Below are positions 8,734 through 15,822 of a stretch of 64,000 nucleotides of DNA, piece by piece (within the stretch, counting starts at the first letter, position 1; each line of letters begins with the position of its first letter). The stretch lies in NCBI GenBank assembly GCA_910585715.1, contig CAJUEX010000015.1, positions 1-64,000 on the forward strand, given 5' to 3'. The notes beneath the pieces are model-generated. The model worked only from the letters and a program-made list of their open reading frames with translations. It searched no databases and was not told the origin of the DNA. The stretch comes from an uncultured Lachnospiraceae bacterium (GTDB lineage Bacteria; Bacillota; Clostridia; Lachnospirales; Lachnospiraceae). The position numbers and the translations under genes were made by a program.

Positions 8734-10374
8734 ATGGATGTCTCCACATTACTTTCCATGGCAGGCGGGCTTGGCCTGTTTCTTTTTGGAATGCAGCTTA
8801 TGAGTGAAGGAATCGAAAAGGCGGCCGGAGCAAAGCTCAGGAGCATTTTGGAATTTTTCACCAACAATAGATTTACGGGTATGATAGTGGGTATTGTCTT
8901 TACTGCTATTGTACAGTCTTCTTCAGCATGTACGGTTATGGTAGTCAGTTTTGTAAACTCAGGTCTGATGAATCTGTATCAGGCGGCAGGCGTTATATTT
9001 GGCGCCAATATTGGTACTACCGTGACGTCCCAGCTTGTATCTTTTAATTTATCGGAATATGCACCGGTTTTTTTACTGGCAGGTGTTCTTCTGGTTTTAT
9101 TCAGCAAAAATCAAAAAGTAGTGAAAATTGCAGAAATCATTGTAGGCTTTGGAGTTCTGTTCATGGGACTCAGCGGAATGAGCAGCGCCATGAGCGGGCT
9201 GAAGGATAATCCTGCCATTGCACATACTCTTGGAAACTTAAACAGTCCCCTTATGGGAATCCTGTTAGGCACCCTTATTACGGCTGTTATTCAAAGCTCC
9301 TCCGTAACGGTGAGCATTGTGCTTTTAATGTGCCAGCAGGGACTGCTGTCTTTAAATATTTGTTTATTCATTATTTTAGGCTGTAATATCGGAGCCTGCG
9401 CTTCCGCATTGCTTGCTTCCCTTGCAGGAAAGAAGGATGCAAAGCGGGCGGCAATGATTCACTTTTTGTTTAATGTGATTGGCTCGGTGATTATGTTCTT
9501 TATCTTTATGTTCAGTCTGGATTACATCGTGCAATTCTTACATAATATTTCGGGGGGCAATCTGGGAAGATGCGTTGCCAATGCCCATACCCTGATTAAA
9601 ATTTTCCAGGTAATCGTGCTGTTCCCCTTCTCGGGCTGGATCGTAAAGCTTACTTATATGCTGGTGCCGGGTGAGGATGTAAAGGTAGGCTACAGGGAGA
9701 ATTTCCAGTTGAAATATATTGGGAATAAGACGGTTTTCAATCCGGCAACGGCAGTGGTGGATGCCATTAAGGAATTAGAGCGCATGGGCTCTTTAGCAAG
9801 CGAAAATCTGAACCGGGCAATGAATGCCCTGATTACTCTGGATGAGGATGATATTGAAGAGGTTTATCTGGTAGAGCAGAATATTAATTTCCTGAACAAG
9901 TCCATAACGGATTATCTGGTAAAAATTAACCAGACCACTCTTCCGATAGAGGATTTAAAAAGCATTGGCGCCCTGTTCCATGTGGCAAACGACATTGAGC
10001 GGATTGGAGACCATGCGGAAAACGTAGCGGACTGTGCCAAAAGGCGGAAGGAAAACGGCACTGCATTCAGCAAGGAAGCCCAGAAGGAAATGGGGGACAT
10101 GCTGAATATGGTAAATACCATCGTGCGGTTTTCCATGGAGATGTTTGGAAAGAACAGCGAAGAGCACCTTCACGATATTTTAGAACTGGAAAATGCTGTG
10201 GATGAAAAGGAAAGAGAGCTTCAGCAGACCCATGTGGAAAGGCTTGCGAGACAGGAATGCACGCCGGAAGCAGGAATGCTGTTTTCCGATATTATATCCG
10301 GGCTGGAAAGAGTTTCCGACCATGCTACCAACATTGCATTTTCTATTTTGAACGGAGATCCGGAGGAAGTTTAA
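8734..10374 (+). CDS. Na/Pi cotransporter family protein with PhoU-like tail
   Basis: Inner-membrane NptA/YjbB-like protein of 546 residues, predicted to move phosphate with sodium. Two transport repeats each contain a QSSS motif (about residues 61-64 and 186-189), embedded in about eight membrane segments. From about residue 338 a cytoplasmic PhoU-like helical domain follows (paired helices with ERIGDHAENVADCA and LERVSDHATNIAFSI). I choose ATG 8734 because AAAGGA lies at 8716-8721 and the promoter would start RNA near 8699; longer starts at 8698, 8713 and 8722 exist. Copy 2 of the palindromic element begins six bases after the stop. Confidence 0.9.
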   Translation: MDVSTLLSMAGGLGLFLFGMQLMSEGIEKAAGAKLRSILEFFTNNRFTGMIVGIVFTAIVQSSSACTVMVVSFVNSGLMNLYQAAGVIFGANIGTTVTSQLVSFNLSEYAPVFLLAGVLLVLFSKNQKVVKIAEIIVGFGVLFMGLSGMSSAMSGLKDNPAIAHTLGNLNSPLMGILLGTLITAVIQSSSVTVSIVLLMCQQGLLSLNICLFIILGCNIGACASALLASLAGKKDAKRAAMIHFLFNVIGSVIMFFIFMFSLDYIVQFLHNISGGNLGRCVANAHTLIKIFQVIVLFPFSGWIVKLTYMLVPGEDVKVGYRENFQLKYIGNKTVFNPATAVVDAIKELERMGSLASENLNRAMNALITLDEDDIEEVYLVEQNINFLNKSITDYLVKINQTTLPIEDLKSIGALFHVANDIERIGDHAENVADCAKRRKENGTAFSKEAQKEMGDMLNMVNTIVRFSMEMFGKNSEEHLHDILELENAVDEKERELQQTHVERLARQECTPEAGMLFSDIISGLERVSDHATNIAFSILNGDPEEV

Positions 10375-10380
10375 TTGTTT

Positions 10381-10594
10381 CATTTTCACTCAGCCTCCTG
10401 CCTCCTGAATGCAAAATGGGCTTCAGACAGAAAATGTTTCTACGTCGCCACGCTTTCGCTCTGATAAAAACGCAGCAGTGCTAAGCTCGAAAGAACCTCG
10501 CTAAGCGCTGGCGTTTTTATAAGGGCTTCTTTAGAAAACATTTTCTGTCTGAAGCCCATTTTGTATTCGGGAGGCAGGAGGCTGAGTGAAAATG
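10381..10594. repeat. Long palindromic element, copy 2 (conserved core, private arms)
   Basis: Arms 10381-10441 and 10533-10594 are inverted copies of about 61 bp with two substitutions and one single-base indel. Both substitutions keep G-T (G-U in RNA) pairs. The core 10449-10523 matches copy 1 almost exactly in reverse orientation. Within the core, 10464-10473 pairs with 10511-10520 and 10476-10481 pairs with 10505-10510. The element starts six bases after a stop codon, so it may also end transcription. Confidence 0.88.
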
Positions 10595-10650
10595 GGTTTT
10601 ACTATTACAAGATTTGTTACAGGATTCTGGCTGCTTACAATATCTGGTAG

Positions 10651-10679
10651 TTGACAAGCAGAGAGTGTATTGTTATAAT
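10651..10679 (+). promoter_or_regulatory. Consensus promoter P1 of the NlpC/P60 gene
   Basis: A perfect sigma-A consensus: TTGACA (10651-10656), 17-bp spacer, TATAAT (10674-10679). The WalR-like box at 10692-10708 lies just downstream of the start point, where a bound regulator would block it. Confidence 0.8.
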
Positions 10680-10691
10680 TACCGTAACATT

Positions 10692-10708
10692 TGTAACAAA
10701 TATGTAAC
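10692..10708 (+). promoter_or_regulatory. WalR-like box, TGTAAC-N5-TGTAAC
   Basis: Two direct TGTAAC hexamers (10692-10697, 10703-10708) separated by AAATA fit the WalR (YycF) consensus of two TGT(A/T)A(A/T/C) half-sites with five bases between them. WalR controls autolysins in Bacillus and Staphylococcus, and this site precedes a wall hydrolase. A further CGTAAC at 10683-10688 is not at the right spacing. No WalR gene is in the window, so the regulator is inferred. Confidence 0.6.
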
Positions 10709-10710
10709 AT

Positions 10711-10740
10711 TTGTTTAAAATTAAAAAAATAACGGATACT
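10711..10740 (+). promoter_or_regulatory. Possible WalR-dependent promoter P2
   Basis: TTGTTT (10711-10716), 18-bp spacer, GATACT (10735-10740). The WalR-like box ends two bases upstream of this weak -35, the position expected for an activator. Activity is inferred. Confidence 0.35.
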
Positions 10741-10778
10741 AAAAACAGAATCAATATGATTTATGAAAAGGACAAGTC

Positions 10779-11945
10779 ATGAAATTTAAAAATGTTAAGA
10801 ATTTTTTATTATGTGTAACAATTGCAACTTTTTGTCTGGAAGTTCCGGTTCATGCCAGTATTCTTCCTTCGGTAGGAGCAACGGCAAACGGCGTGATAGC
10901 TACGGAAGATGTGGGCAGCGGGGAAGTGACAGTTGATTTTGACAGTTCATTTGAACTCCCCATAACAGAGGATGAGAAAACAGAGGATGAGAGTGGGGAG
11001 GTTGTTGTTACATCCGTAGGAGCCGGAGAATTATTGGCATCTGTTGAAATAGCTCCTGAAGATATGGATGAGCAGGAGGATTCAGAGGAAGATGCAGCCG
11101 GCGGTACATTTGGCTACACTAATCTTGGAATTGCAAATGTGGCGGATCATTTAAATGTCCGGGCAACTGCAGATGACAATAGTAAGATTGTAGGGAAAAT
11201 GAGTAATAATACAGCCTGCGAGATTTTAGGATTTGAAGGAAATAAGGCACACATCACTTCCGGAAGCGTGGAAGGTTATGTAAGTACGGATTTTCTTCTT
11301 ATGGGAAACGGTGCTGTAGAAAGAGCTAACAGTGTTATACAGAATCTTGCCACGGTAAAGGCGGATGGTCTGAAATTAAGGGAAGAACCTTCAACCGAGG
11401 CGCCGGTAGCAGGCATGGTGGCATATGGTGAGGAACTGGCAGTGCTTTCTGAATTGGACGGCTGGGTACAGATATCTTATGACGGCACTCCGGCTTATGT
11501 ATCCTCAGAATTTGTTTCCGTTGACATGAAGCTGAAGACAGCTTTAAATATGACGGAGTTTCTATATGGGGAAGGAGTATCCAATGTCAGAGTGGAGCTT
11601 TGTGAGTACGCAAAGCAGTTTGTGGGAAACCCTTACGTATGGGGCGGCGTCAGCCTTACAAAAGGCGCCGATTGTTCTGGATTTGTATTAAGTGTTTATG
11701 CAAAATACGGCATCGGTCTTCCGCACTCTTCAAGGGCACAGGCCAATATGGGAACCTCTATCAATATGTCAGAAGCAAAACCGGGAGATTTGGTATTCTA
11801 TGCAAAGGGCGGCAGGATTAACCATGTGGCGATTTACATCGGAGGCGGTCAGGTTTGTCATGCCAGCAGTCCTAAGACAGGTATTCGTGTATCCAGCGCT
11901 TATTACAGGACACCGGTTAAAGTTGTGAGATTATTACAAGATTAA
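10779..11945 (+). CDS. Secreted SH3-domain NlpC/P60 peptidoglycan endopeptidase
   Basis: A 388-residue exported wall hydrolase predicted to cleave peptide stems of peptidoglycan. It has a signal peptide of about 27 residues ending in VPVHAS, an acidic linker (about 40-105), two bacterial SH3 domains (about 112-175 and 190-250; LNVRATADDNSKIVGKM and LKLREEPSTEAPVAGMV), and a C-terminal NlpC/P60 domain with catalytic Cys299 (GADCSGF) and His349 (NHVAIYIGGG). The gene is monocistronic between the element at 10381-10594 and a terminator at 11969. A WalR-like box in its promoter supports control by cell-wall stress signalling. Confidence 0.93.
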   Translation: MKFKNVKNFLLCVTIATFCLEVPVHASILPSVGATANGVIATEDVGSGEVTVDFDSSFELPITEDEKTEDESGEVVVTSVGAGELLASVEIAPEDMDEQEDSEEDAAGGTFGYTNLGIANVADHLNVRATADDNSKIVGKMSNNTACEILGFEGNKAHITSGSVEGYVSTDFLLMGNGAVERANSVIQNLATVKADGLKLREEPSTEAPVAGMVAYGEELAVLSELDGWVQISYDGTPAYVSSEFVSVDMKLKTALNMTEFLYGEGVSNVRVELCEYAKQFVGNPYVWGGVSLTKGADCSGFVLSVYAKYGIGLPHSSRAQANMGTSINMSEAKPGDLVFYAKGGRINHVAIYIGGGQVCHASSPKTGIRVSSAYYRTPVKVVRLLQD

Positions 11946-11968
11946 AAATAATAAGAAATATGATAAAG

Positions 11969-12013
11969 GGAGTATGTCATAACTGATTTTTGGTTATGAT
12001 ATGCTCCTTTTTT
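11969..12013 (+). terminator. Intrinsic terminator of the NlpC/P60 gene
   Basis: A 15-bp stem with two G-T wobbles (11969-11983 with 11993-12007) followed by six T residues. Confidence 0.85.
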
Positions 12014-12043
12014 GGCGAATATAGTTCATGTTTTAACAAGCGT

Positions 12044-12072
12044 TTGACATCAAACATATATGGGTGTATTCT
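12044..12072 (+). promoter_or_regulatory. Promoter of the decayed Ig-like gene
   Basis: TTGACA (12044-12049), 17-bp spacer, TATTCT (12067-12072), about 70 bp before the ribosome binding site AAGGAG at 12130. Its -35 remains intact although the gene is broken. Confidence 0.45.
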
Positions 12073-12142
12073 TTTTGCTAGAATACTTGACAGAATCATA
12101 TTAAACGGTTGCTGAGTGTTGATAATACAAAGGAGAAAAGAA

Positions 12143-13459
12143 ATGGAAAGAAAATTATGTCCCTGATTTTGACAGTGAGCTTACTTGTAACCACTCAGGG
12201 AATTGTAGCGTCTGCCCGGTCCGTTAGTGAAAACACTATAGAGGAGATTCCCTATGAATTTGTCAGCGGAAATTCCGTCAGCGGGGCGTCTGTCCGGACA
12301 GAAGAGGTAAGGCCGGTTCTTCCTGTACACCATTGCCAAAAAGACACAGGCACTCAGGATTATACAGAATGGGATTATGTATATTTTGGAAGCTATCCCC
12401 AAAGCGAAGTGACAGATGCAGCTGTTATAGAGGCTGTTGAAAATGCCATAGCTGCTTATGGAATCCGGACAGACGGGGGAACGGATGTGTGGGTAGACGG
12501 GGTGAAGTATCGCCGAATGAGTCAAAAGCATATGAATGACAAGTATGCGGGTAAGACAAGGTTCGCAGACTGCAGTTACCGTTACTTTAAATGGGAACGA
12601 ATCAAATGGAAGGTATTGGCGGTAAATGAGGACAGTTTATTTGTAGTGGCAGATAAAGTCCTTGATAATAAAAGCTATCATGATAAAAGGGAAAGCATCA
12701 CATGGAAAGGAATGGGCAGATTTATAGAATTGAAACAGCTTTGACAGCATCCTCCTTTACAGGAAAGGCTATAATTGCAAAAAGTGATTATGAAATTCCT
12801 GCTTTCAATATGGATAAGCAGCGGGAACTTAATAATAGCAAGCAGGAAGCCCCGGACAGCCATGCTCTTTACAAGTGAAAACCTTAGAAATATGATTGAC
12901 TTGCAATCCGGTTCTTTTTCCAATAAGATATTTAAACCGGACGGCTCACCAATAGAAGAGGGGGCTTAAGAAAGTGGTTATACAAGGTCCGGCAGATGCG
13001 GCAAATCAATATGTAAGCTGGGAGAGCAGTAATGAAGAGGTAGCTGTTGTTGATACCGAAGGAAAAGTAACGGCTGAAAAAGCAGGAAATGCAGTGGTGA
13101 AAGTCATTACACGAAATGGAAGGTTTGAAGGAGCATGTAGGATTACAGTAAAAGGCAATACCCCGGTATCCGATGATACCCAAAAAGAACATCCGGATAA
13201 AGATGCAGATATTAATGCAGATATTAATACGGATATTGATACAGATATTAATACAGATAAGAATAAAGACATGAATGCAGATAGAAAGGTTACAAATAAA
13301 ACCTTGAAATGGAAAAGTTCCAACAGCAAATATGCCGCCGTCAATAAGAAGGGGAAAGTAACCGCCAAAAAAGCCGGAAAAGGCAGAACAGTGACCATTA
13401 CGGCAGCATCTACAGACGGCAGCGGTAAAAAGGCAAAAATTAAGATTAAGATTCGTTAG
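12143..13459 (+). pseudogene. Decayed secreted DUF6273-like / Big2 (Ig-like) protein gene
   Basis: The reading frame is broken at several places. AAGGAG and ATG 12143 start a frame that stops after seven codons; adding one base near 12152 would restore a signal peptide (IMSLILTVSLLVTTQGIVASA). Next comes a DUF6273-like segment (YVYFGSYPQSEVTDAAVIEA, KYRRM, YFKWERIKWKVL, LFVVADKVLD) that loses frame near 12744. A piece reading SFTGKAIIAKSDYEIPAF follows in the next frame. The remaining frame (12974-13459) encodes two Big2 repeats (YVSWESSNEEVAVVD and LKWKSSNSKYAAVNKKGKVTAKKAG) joined by an Asp/Asn-rich linker. The middle of DUF6273 is missing. Originally a secreted surface protein; now probably non-functional. 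Confidence 0.8.
13205..13264 (+). repeat. 12-bp tandem repeat in the Big2 linker
   Basis: Five 12-bp units of the GCAGATATTAAT type (first two identical, then diverging) encode an Asp-Ile-Asn/Asp-Thr linker between the two Big2 repeats of the pseudogene. Low-complexity surface-protein linker, not a CRISPR array. Confidence 0.8.
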
Positions 13460-13473
13460 GTGTGGAGTATAAT

Positions 13474-14145
13474 ATGTATCATATTTTAATTGTAGAGGAT
13501 GATGAGGCGCTGGCGGAAGGGCTGTGCCGTGCCCTTTCCACAGATACCATTCTGGCAGAATGCCGCAGCAGCATAAAGGCGGCAAGGCAGCAGCTTGAAA
13601 AGGAAAGCTATTCCCTGATTATTCTGGATGTAAACCTGCCGGACGGAAACGGCTTTGATTTTTTAAAGGAGCTGAAAGCGGAAGCCGGTCCTGCCGTCAT
13701 CCTTTTAACTGCAAATGATATGGAAACTGATATGGTGACAGGCTTAGAGTTGGGGGCGGAGGATTATATCACAAAGCCCTTTTCCCTTGCTGTGCTGCGG
13801 GCGCGGGTAAATACCCAGCTGCGCAGACTGGAGCAGAGTAAAGGCGGCTGTAAGGAGCGGTTGGGGGACTGGCTTTTTGATTTTGAAAGGATGGAGTTTT
13901 TTTGGCGCGGAGAAAAACTGGAGCTTAGCAAGACAGAGCAGAAGCTTTTGCGGATTTTCATGGAAAATAAAGAAATTACCCTGTCAAGGGAAACCTTGAT
14001 AAATTATATATGGGGAAATGAGGAATATGTGGATGAAAATGCTCTGTCCGTCTTGGTGAAACGCCTTCGGGACAAGCTTCATGCAGGGGACTATATAAAA
14101 ACTGTTTACGGCATCGGATATGCATGGAGGAAACCAAATGGATAA
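13474..14145 (+). CDS. OmpR/PhoB-family response regulator
   Basis: A 223-residue two-component regulator. Receiver domain 1-115 with phospho-acceptor Asp52 in LIILDVNLPDGNGF and the conserved Lys in YITKPF. C-terminal winged helix (about 130-223; RETLINYIWGNEEYVDENAL, VYGIGYAWRK). ATG 13474 follows GGAG at six bases; the GTG at 13462 is less likely. The stop overlaps the kinase start. With the next three genes it forms a regulator-kinase-ABC-FtsX module of the kind that senses and expels antimicrobial peptides. Confidence 0.9.
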   Translation: MYHILIVEDDEALAEGLCRALSTDTILAECRSSIKAARQQLEKESYSLIILDVNLPDGNGFDFLKELKAEAGPAVILLTANDMETDMVTGLELGAEDYITKPFSLAVLRARVNTQLRRLEQSKGGCKERLGDWLFDFERMEFFWRGEKLELSKTEQKLLRIFMENKEITLSRETLINYIWGNEEYVDENALSVLVKRLRDKLHAGDYIKTVYGIGYAWRKPNG

Positions 14146-15064
14146 CTGGCTATATTTGTTGGCAGCAGGCTGCATTCTTGCTTCTGTGTTTGCCGTATTG
14201 CGAAGCAGGAGGCAGATAAAAAGCACAATGGAACGGTTGGAAGCAATGGTTGATGCTGCCATGAAAGGCAGCTTAAACGAGATTTCCTATGATGAGACAC
14301 GGCTTTCAAGGCTGGAAAGCATGCTGTCCCATTATCTGGCGGCAAATGAAATGTCAGCTAAAAACCTTGCAGCAGAAAAAGACAAAATCAACACCCTGAT
14401 TTCCGATATATCACATCAGACAAAAACCCCTATTTCCAATTTATTGCTCTATTCAGAACTGCTTAAGGAGGAGACACTGCCGGAGGAAGCCATGAAAAGT
14501 GCAGCACTTATCCATACACAGGCGGAAAAGCTTCGCTTCCTGATTACTTCCCTTGTAAAGCTGTCCCGCCTGGAAACAGGAATCATAACAGTCAATCCCA
14601 CAGAGGGCATGCTTGCGGATTTGCTCCATGCTCTTTATGAACAGTATAAGCCTGCGGCGGAAGAAAAGGGGCTTAAGCTTACTGTCTGTGACAGCGGGAA
14701 GCTTCGGGGAGTGTTTGATAAAAAGTGGACGCTTGAGGCTGTGGGAAATGTGGTGGATAATGCCATAAAATATACAGACGAGGGTTCCGTTACCATTTCC
14801 GTAAACGCCTATGAGTTATTTGTAGCCGTAACTGTCAGCGATACAGGAAGGGGAATACGGGAATCGGAACAGGGAGCTGTTTTTGGCAGGTTTTACCGTT
14901 CTGCTGATGTGAGCGGCGAAAAGGGTGTGGGAATCGGCCTGTTTTTAAGCAGGTCGATTGTTCAGGCAGAAGGCGGCTATATGAAGCTGCGCTCTGAGCC
15001 GGGAAAAGGCACTGCTATGTCCGTGTATCTGCCGGCAGCTTCCAAAAATCTTTCAAATCTGTAA
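14138..15064 (+). CDS. Membrane sensor histidine kinase (single membrane segment)
   Basis: A 308-residue kinase with one N-terminal membrane helix (about 4-22) and no extracytoplasmic sensor. The H-box reads SDISHQTKTPISN with His93; the HATPase domain has VVDNAIKYT, DTGRGIRES and GVGIGLFLSR. GGAGG precedes ATG 14138, which overlaps the end of the regulator gene by eight bases. Kinases lacking a sensor and placed beside an ABC/FtsX exporter commonly read transporter activity; this is an inference here. Confidence 0.88.
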   Translation: MDNWLYLLAAGCILASVFAVLRSRRQIKSTMERLEAMVDAAMKGSLNEISYDETRLSRLESMLSHYLAANEMSAKNLAAEKDKINTLISDISHQTKTPISNLLLYSELLKEETLPEEAMKSAALIHTQAEKLRFLITSLVKLSRLETGIITVNPTEGMLADLLHALYEQYKPAAEEKGLKLTVCDSGKLRGVFDKKWTLEAVGNVVDNAIKYTDEGSVTISVNAYELFVAVTVSDTGRGIRESEQGAVFGRFYRSADVSGEKGVGIGLFLSRSIVQAEGGYMKLRSEPGKGTAMSVYLPAASKNLSNL

Positions 15065-15080
15065 TAATTCATTTCTTTGT

Positions 15081-15111
15081 GGAAAGAATCTGGAAAGATT
15101 TCTATGATAAT
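15081..15111 (+). promoter_or_regulatory. Direct-repeat operator and promoter for the ABC transporter
   Basis: Two GGAAAGA heptamers (15081-15087, 15092-15098) lie 11 bp apart, the spacing that OmpR-family regulators use to bind as tandem dimers. They cover the place of a -35 element, and GATAAT (15106-15111) could be the -10. This suggests that the response regulator upstream activates the transporter genes directly. Confidence 0.5.
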
Positions 15112-15138
15112 CTTGTATTATCAAAGGAGGTAAATCAG

Positions 15139-15810
15139 ATGACAATTTTATCAACAGAGAGTTTGAAAAAGGTTTATGGAAGCGGGGAAAATCAGGTCCG
15201 GGCGCTGGATGGTGTAGACCTTTCCGTGAAAAAAGGGGAGTTCGTTGCCATTGTGGGAACATCGGGCAGTGGAAAATCCACTCTTTTGCATATGCTTGGA
15301 GGGCTTGACCGCCCCACATCCGGCAAGGTTACCGTTGACGGCAAAGAAATCTTTTCTTTGAAGGATGAGGCGCTGACCATTTTCAGGCGCAGAAAAATCG
15401 GGTTTGTTTTCCAAAATTATAATCTTGTTCCGGTGCTGAATGTTTATGAAAACATTGTGCTTCCGGTGCAGCTTGACGGCATGGCTGCAGATAAGGATTA
15501 TATTGACAGAATTATTGATACGCTGGGCATTGAGAGCAAACTAAATAATCTGCCAAACAACTTGTCCGGCGGCCAGCAGCAGCGGGTGGCGATTGCAAGA
15601 GCGCTTGCCTCCAAGCCTGCCATCATTCTGGCGGATGAGCCTACGGGAAATCTGGATTCCAGGACCAGTCAGGACGTGCTGGGGCTTTTGAAGGTAACCG
15701 GACAGAAGTTTTCCCAGACAATCGTAATGATTACCCATAATGAGGAAATCGCCCAGCTTGCAGACCGTATTATCCGTATCGAAGACGGAAAAATCGTGGA
15801 ACGGGCGTAA
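15139..15810 (+). CDS. ABC transporter ATP-binding protein (FtsX-partner type)
   Basis: A 223-residue ATPase of the MacB/LolD/BceA group. Walker A GTSGSGKST starts near residue 38, the Q-loop is FVFQNYNLVPVLNV, the signature is LSGGQQQRVAIARAL and Walker B is AIILADEPTGNLDS. AAAGGAGG precedes ATG 15139. It is followed after 12 bases by the large FtsX permease, with which it should form an exporter or mechanotransmitter. Confidence 0.93.
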   Translation: MTILSTESLKKVYGSGENQVRALDGVDLSVKKGEFVAIVGTSGSGKSTLLHMLGGLDRPTSGKVTVDGKEIFSLKDEALTIFRRRKIGFVFQNYNLVPVLNVYENIVLPVQLDGMAADKDYIDRIIDTLGIESKLNNLPNNLSGGQQQRVAIARALASKPAIILADEPTGNLDSRTSQDVLGLLKVTGQKFSQTIVMITHNEEIAQLADRIIRIEDGKIVERA

Positions 15811-15822
15811 GGGGGTGCAGCT

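Noticed and set aside
13205..13264. Regular short repeats, considered as a CRISPR array
   Set aside because: 12-bp units without spacers, in frame with a protein linker.
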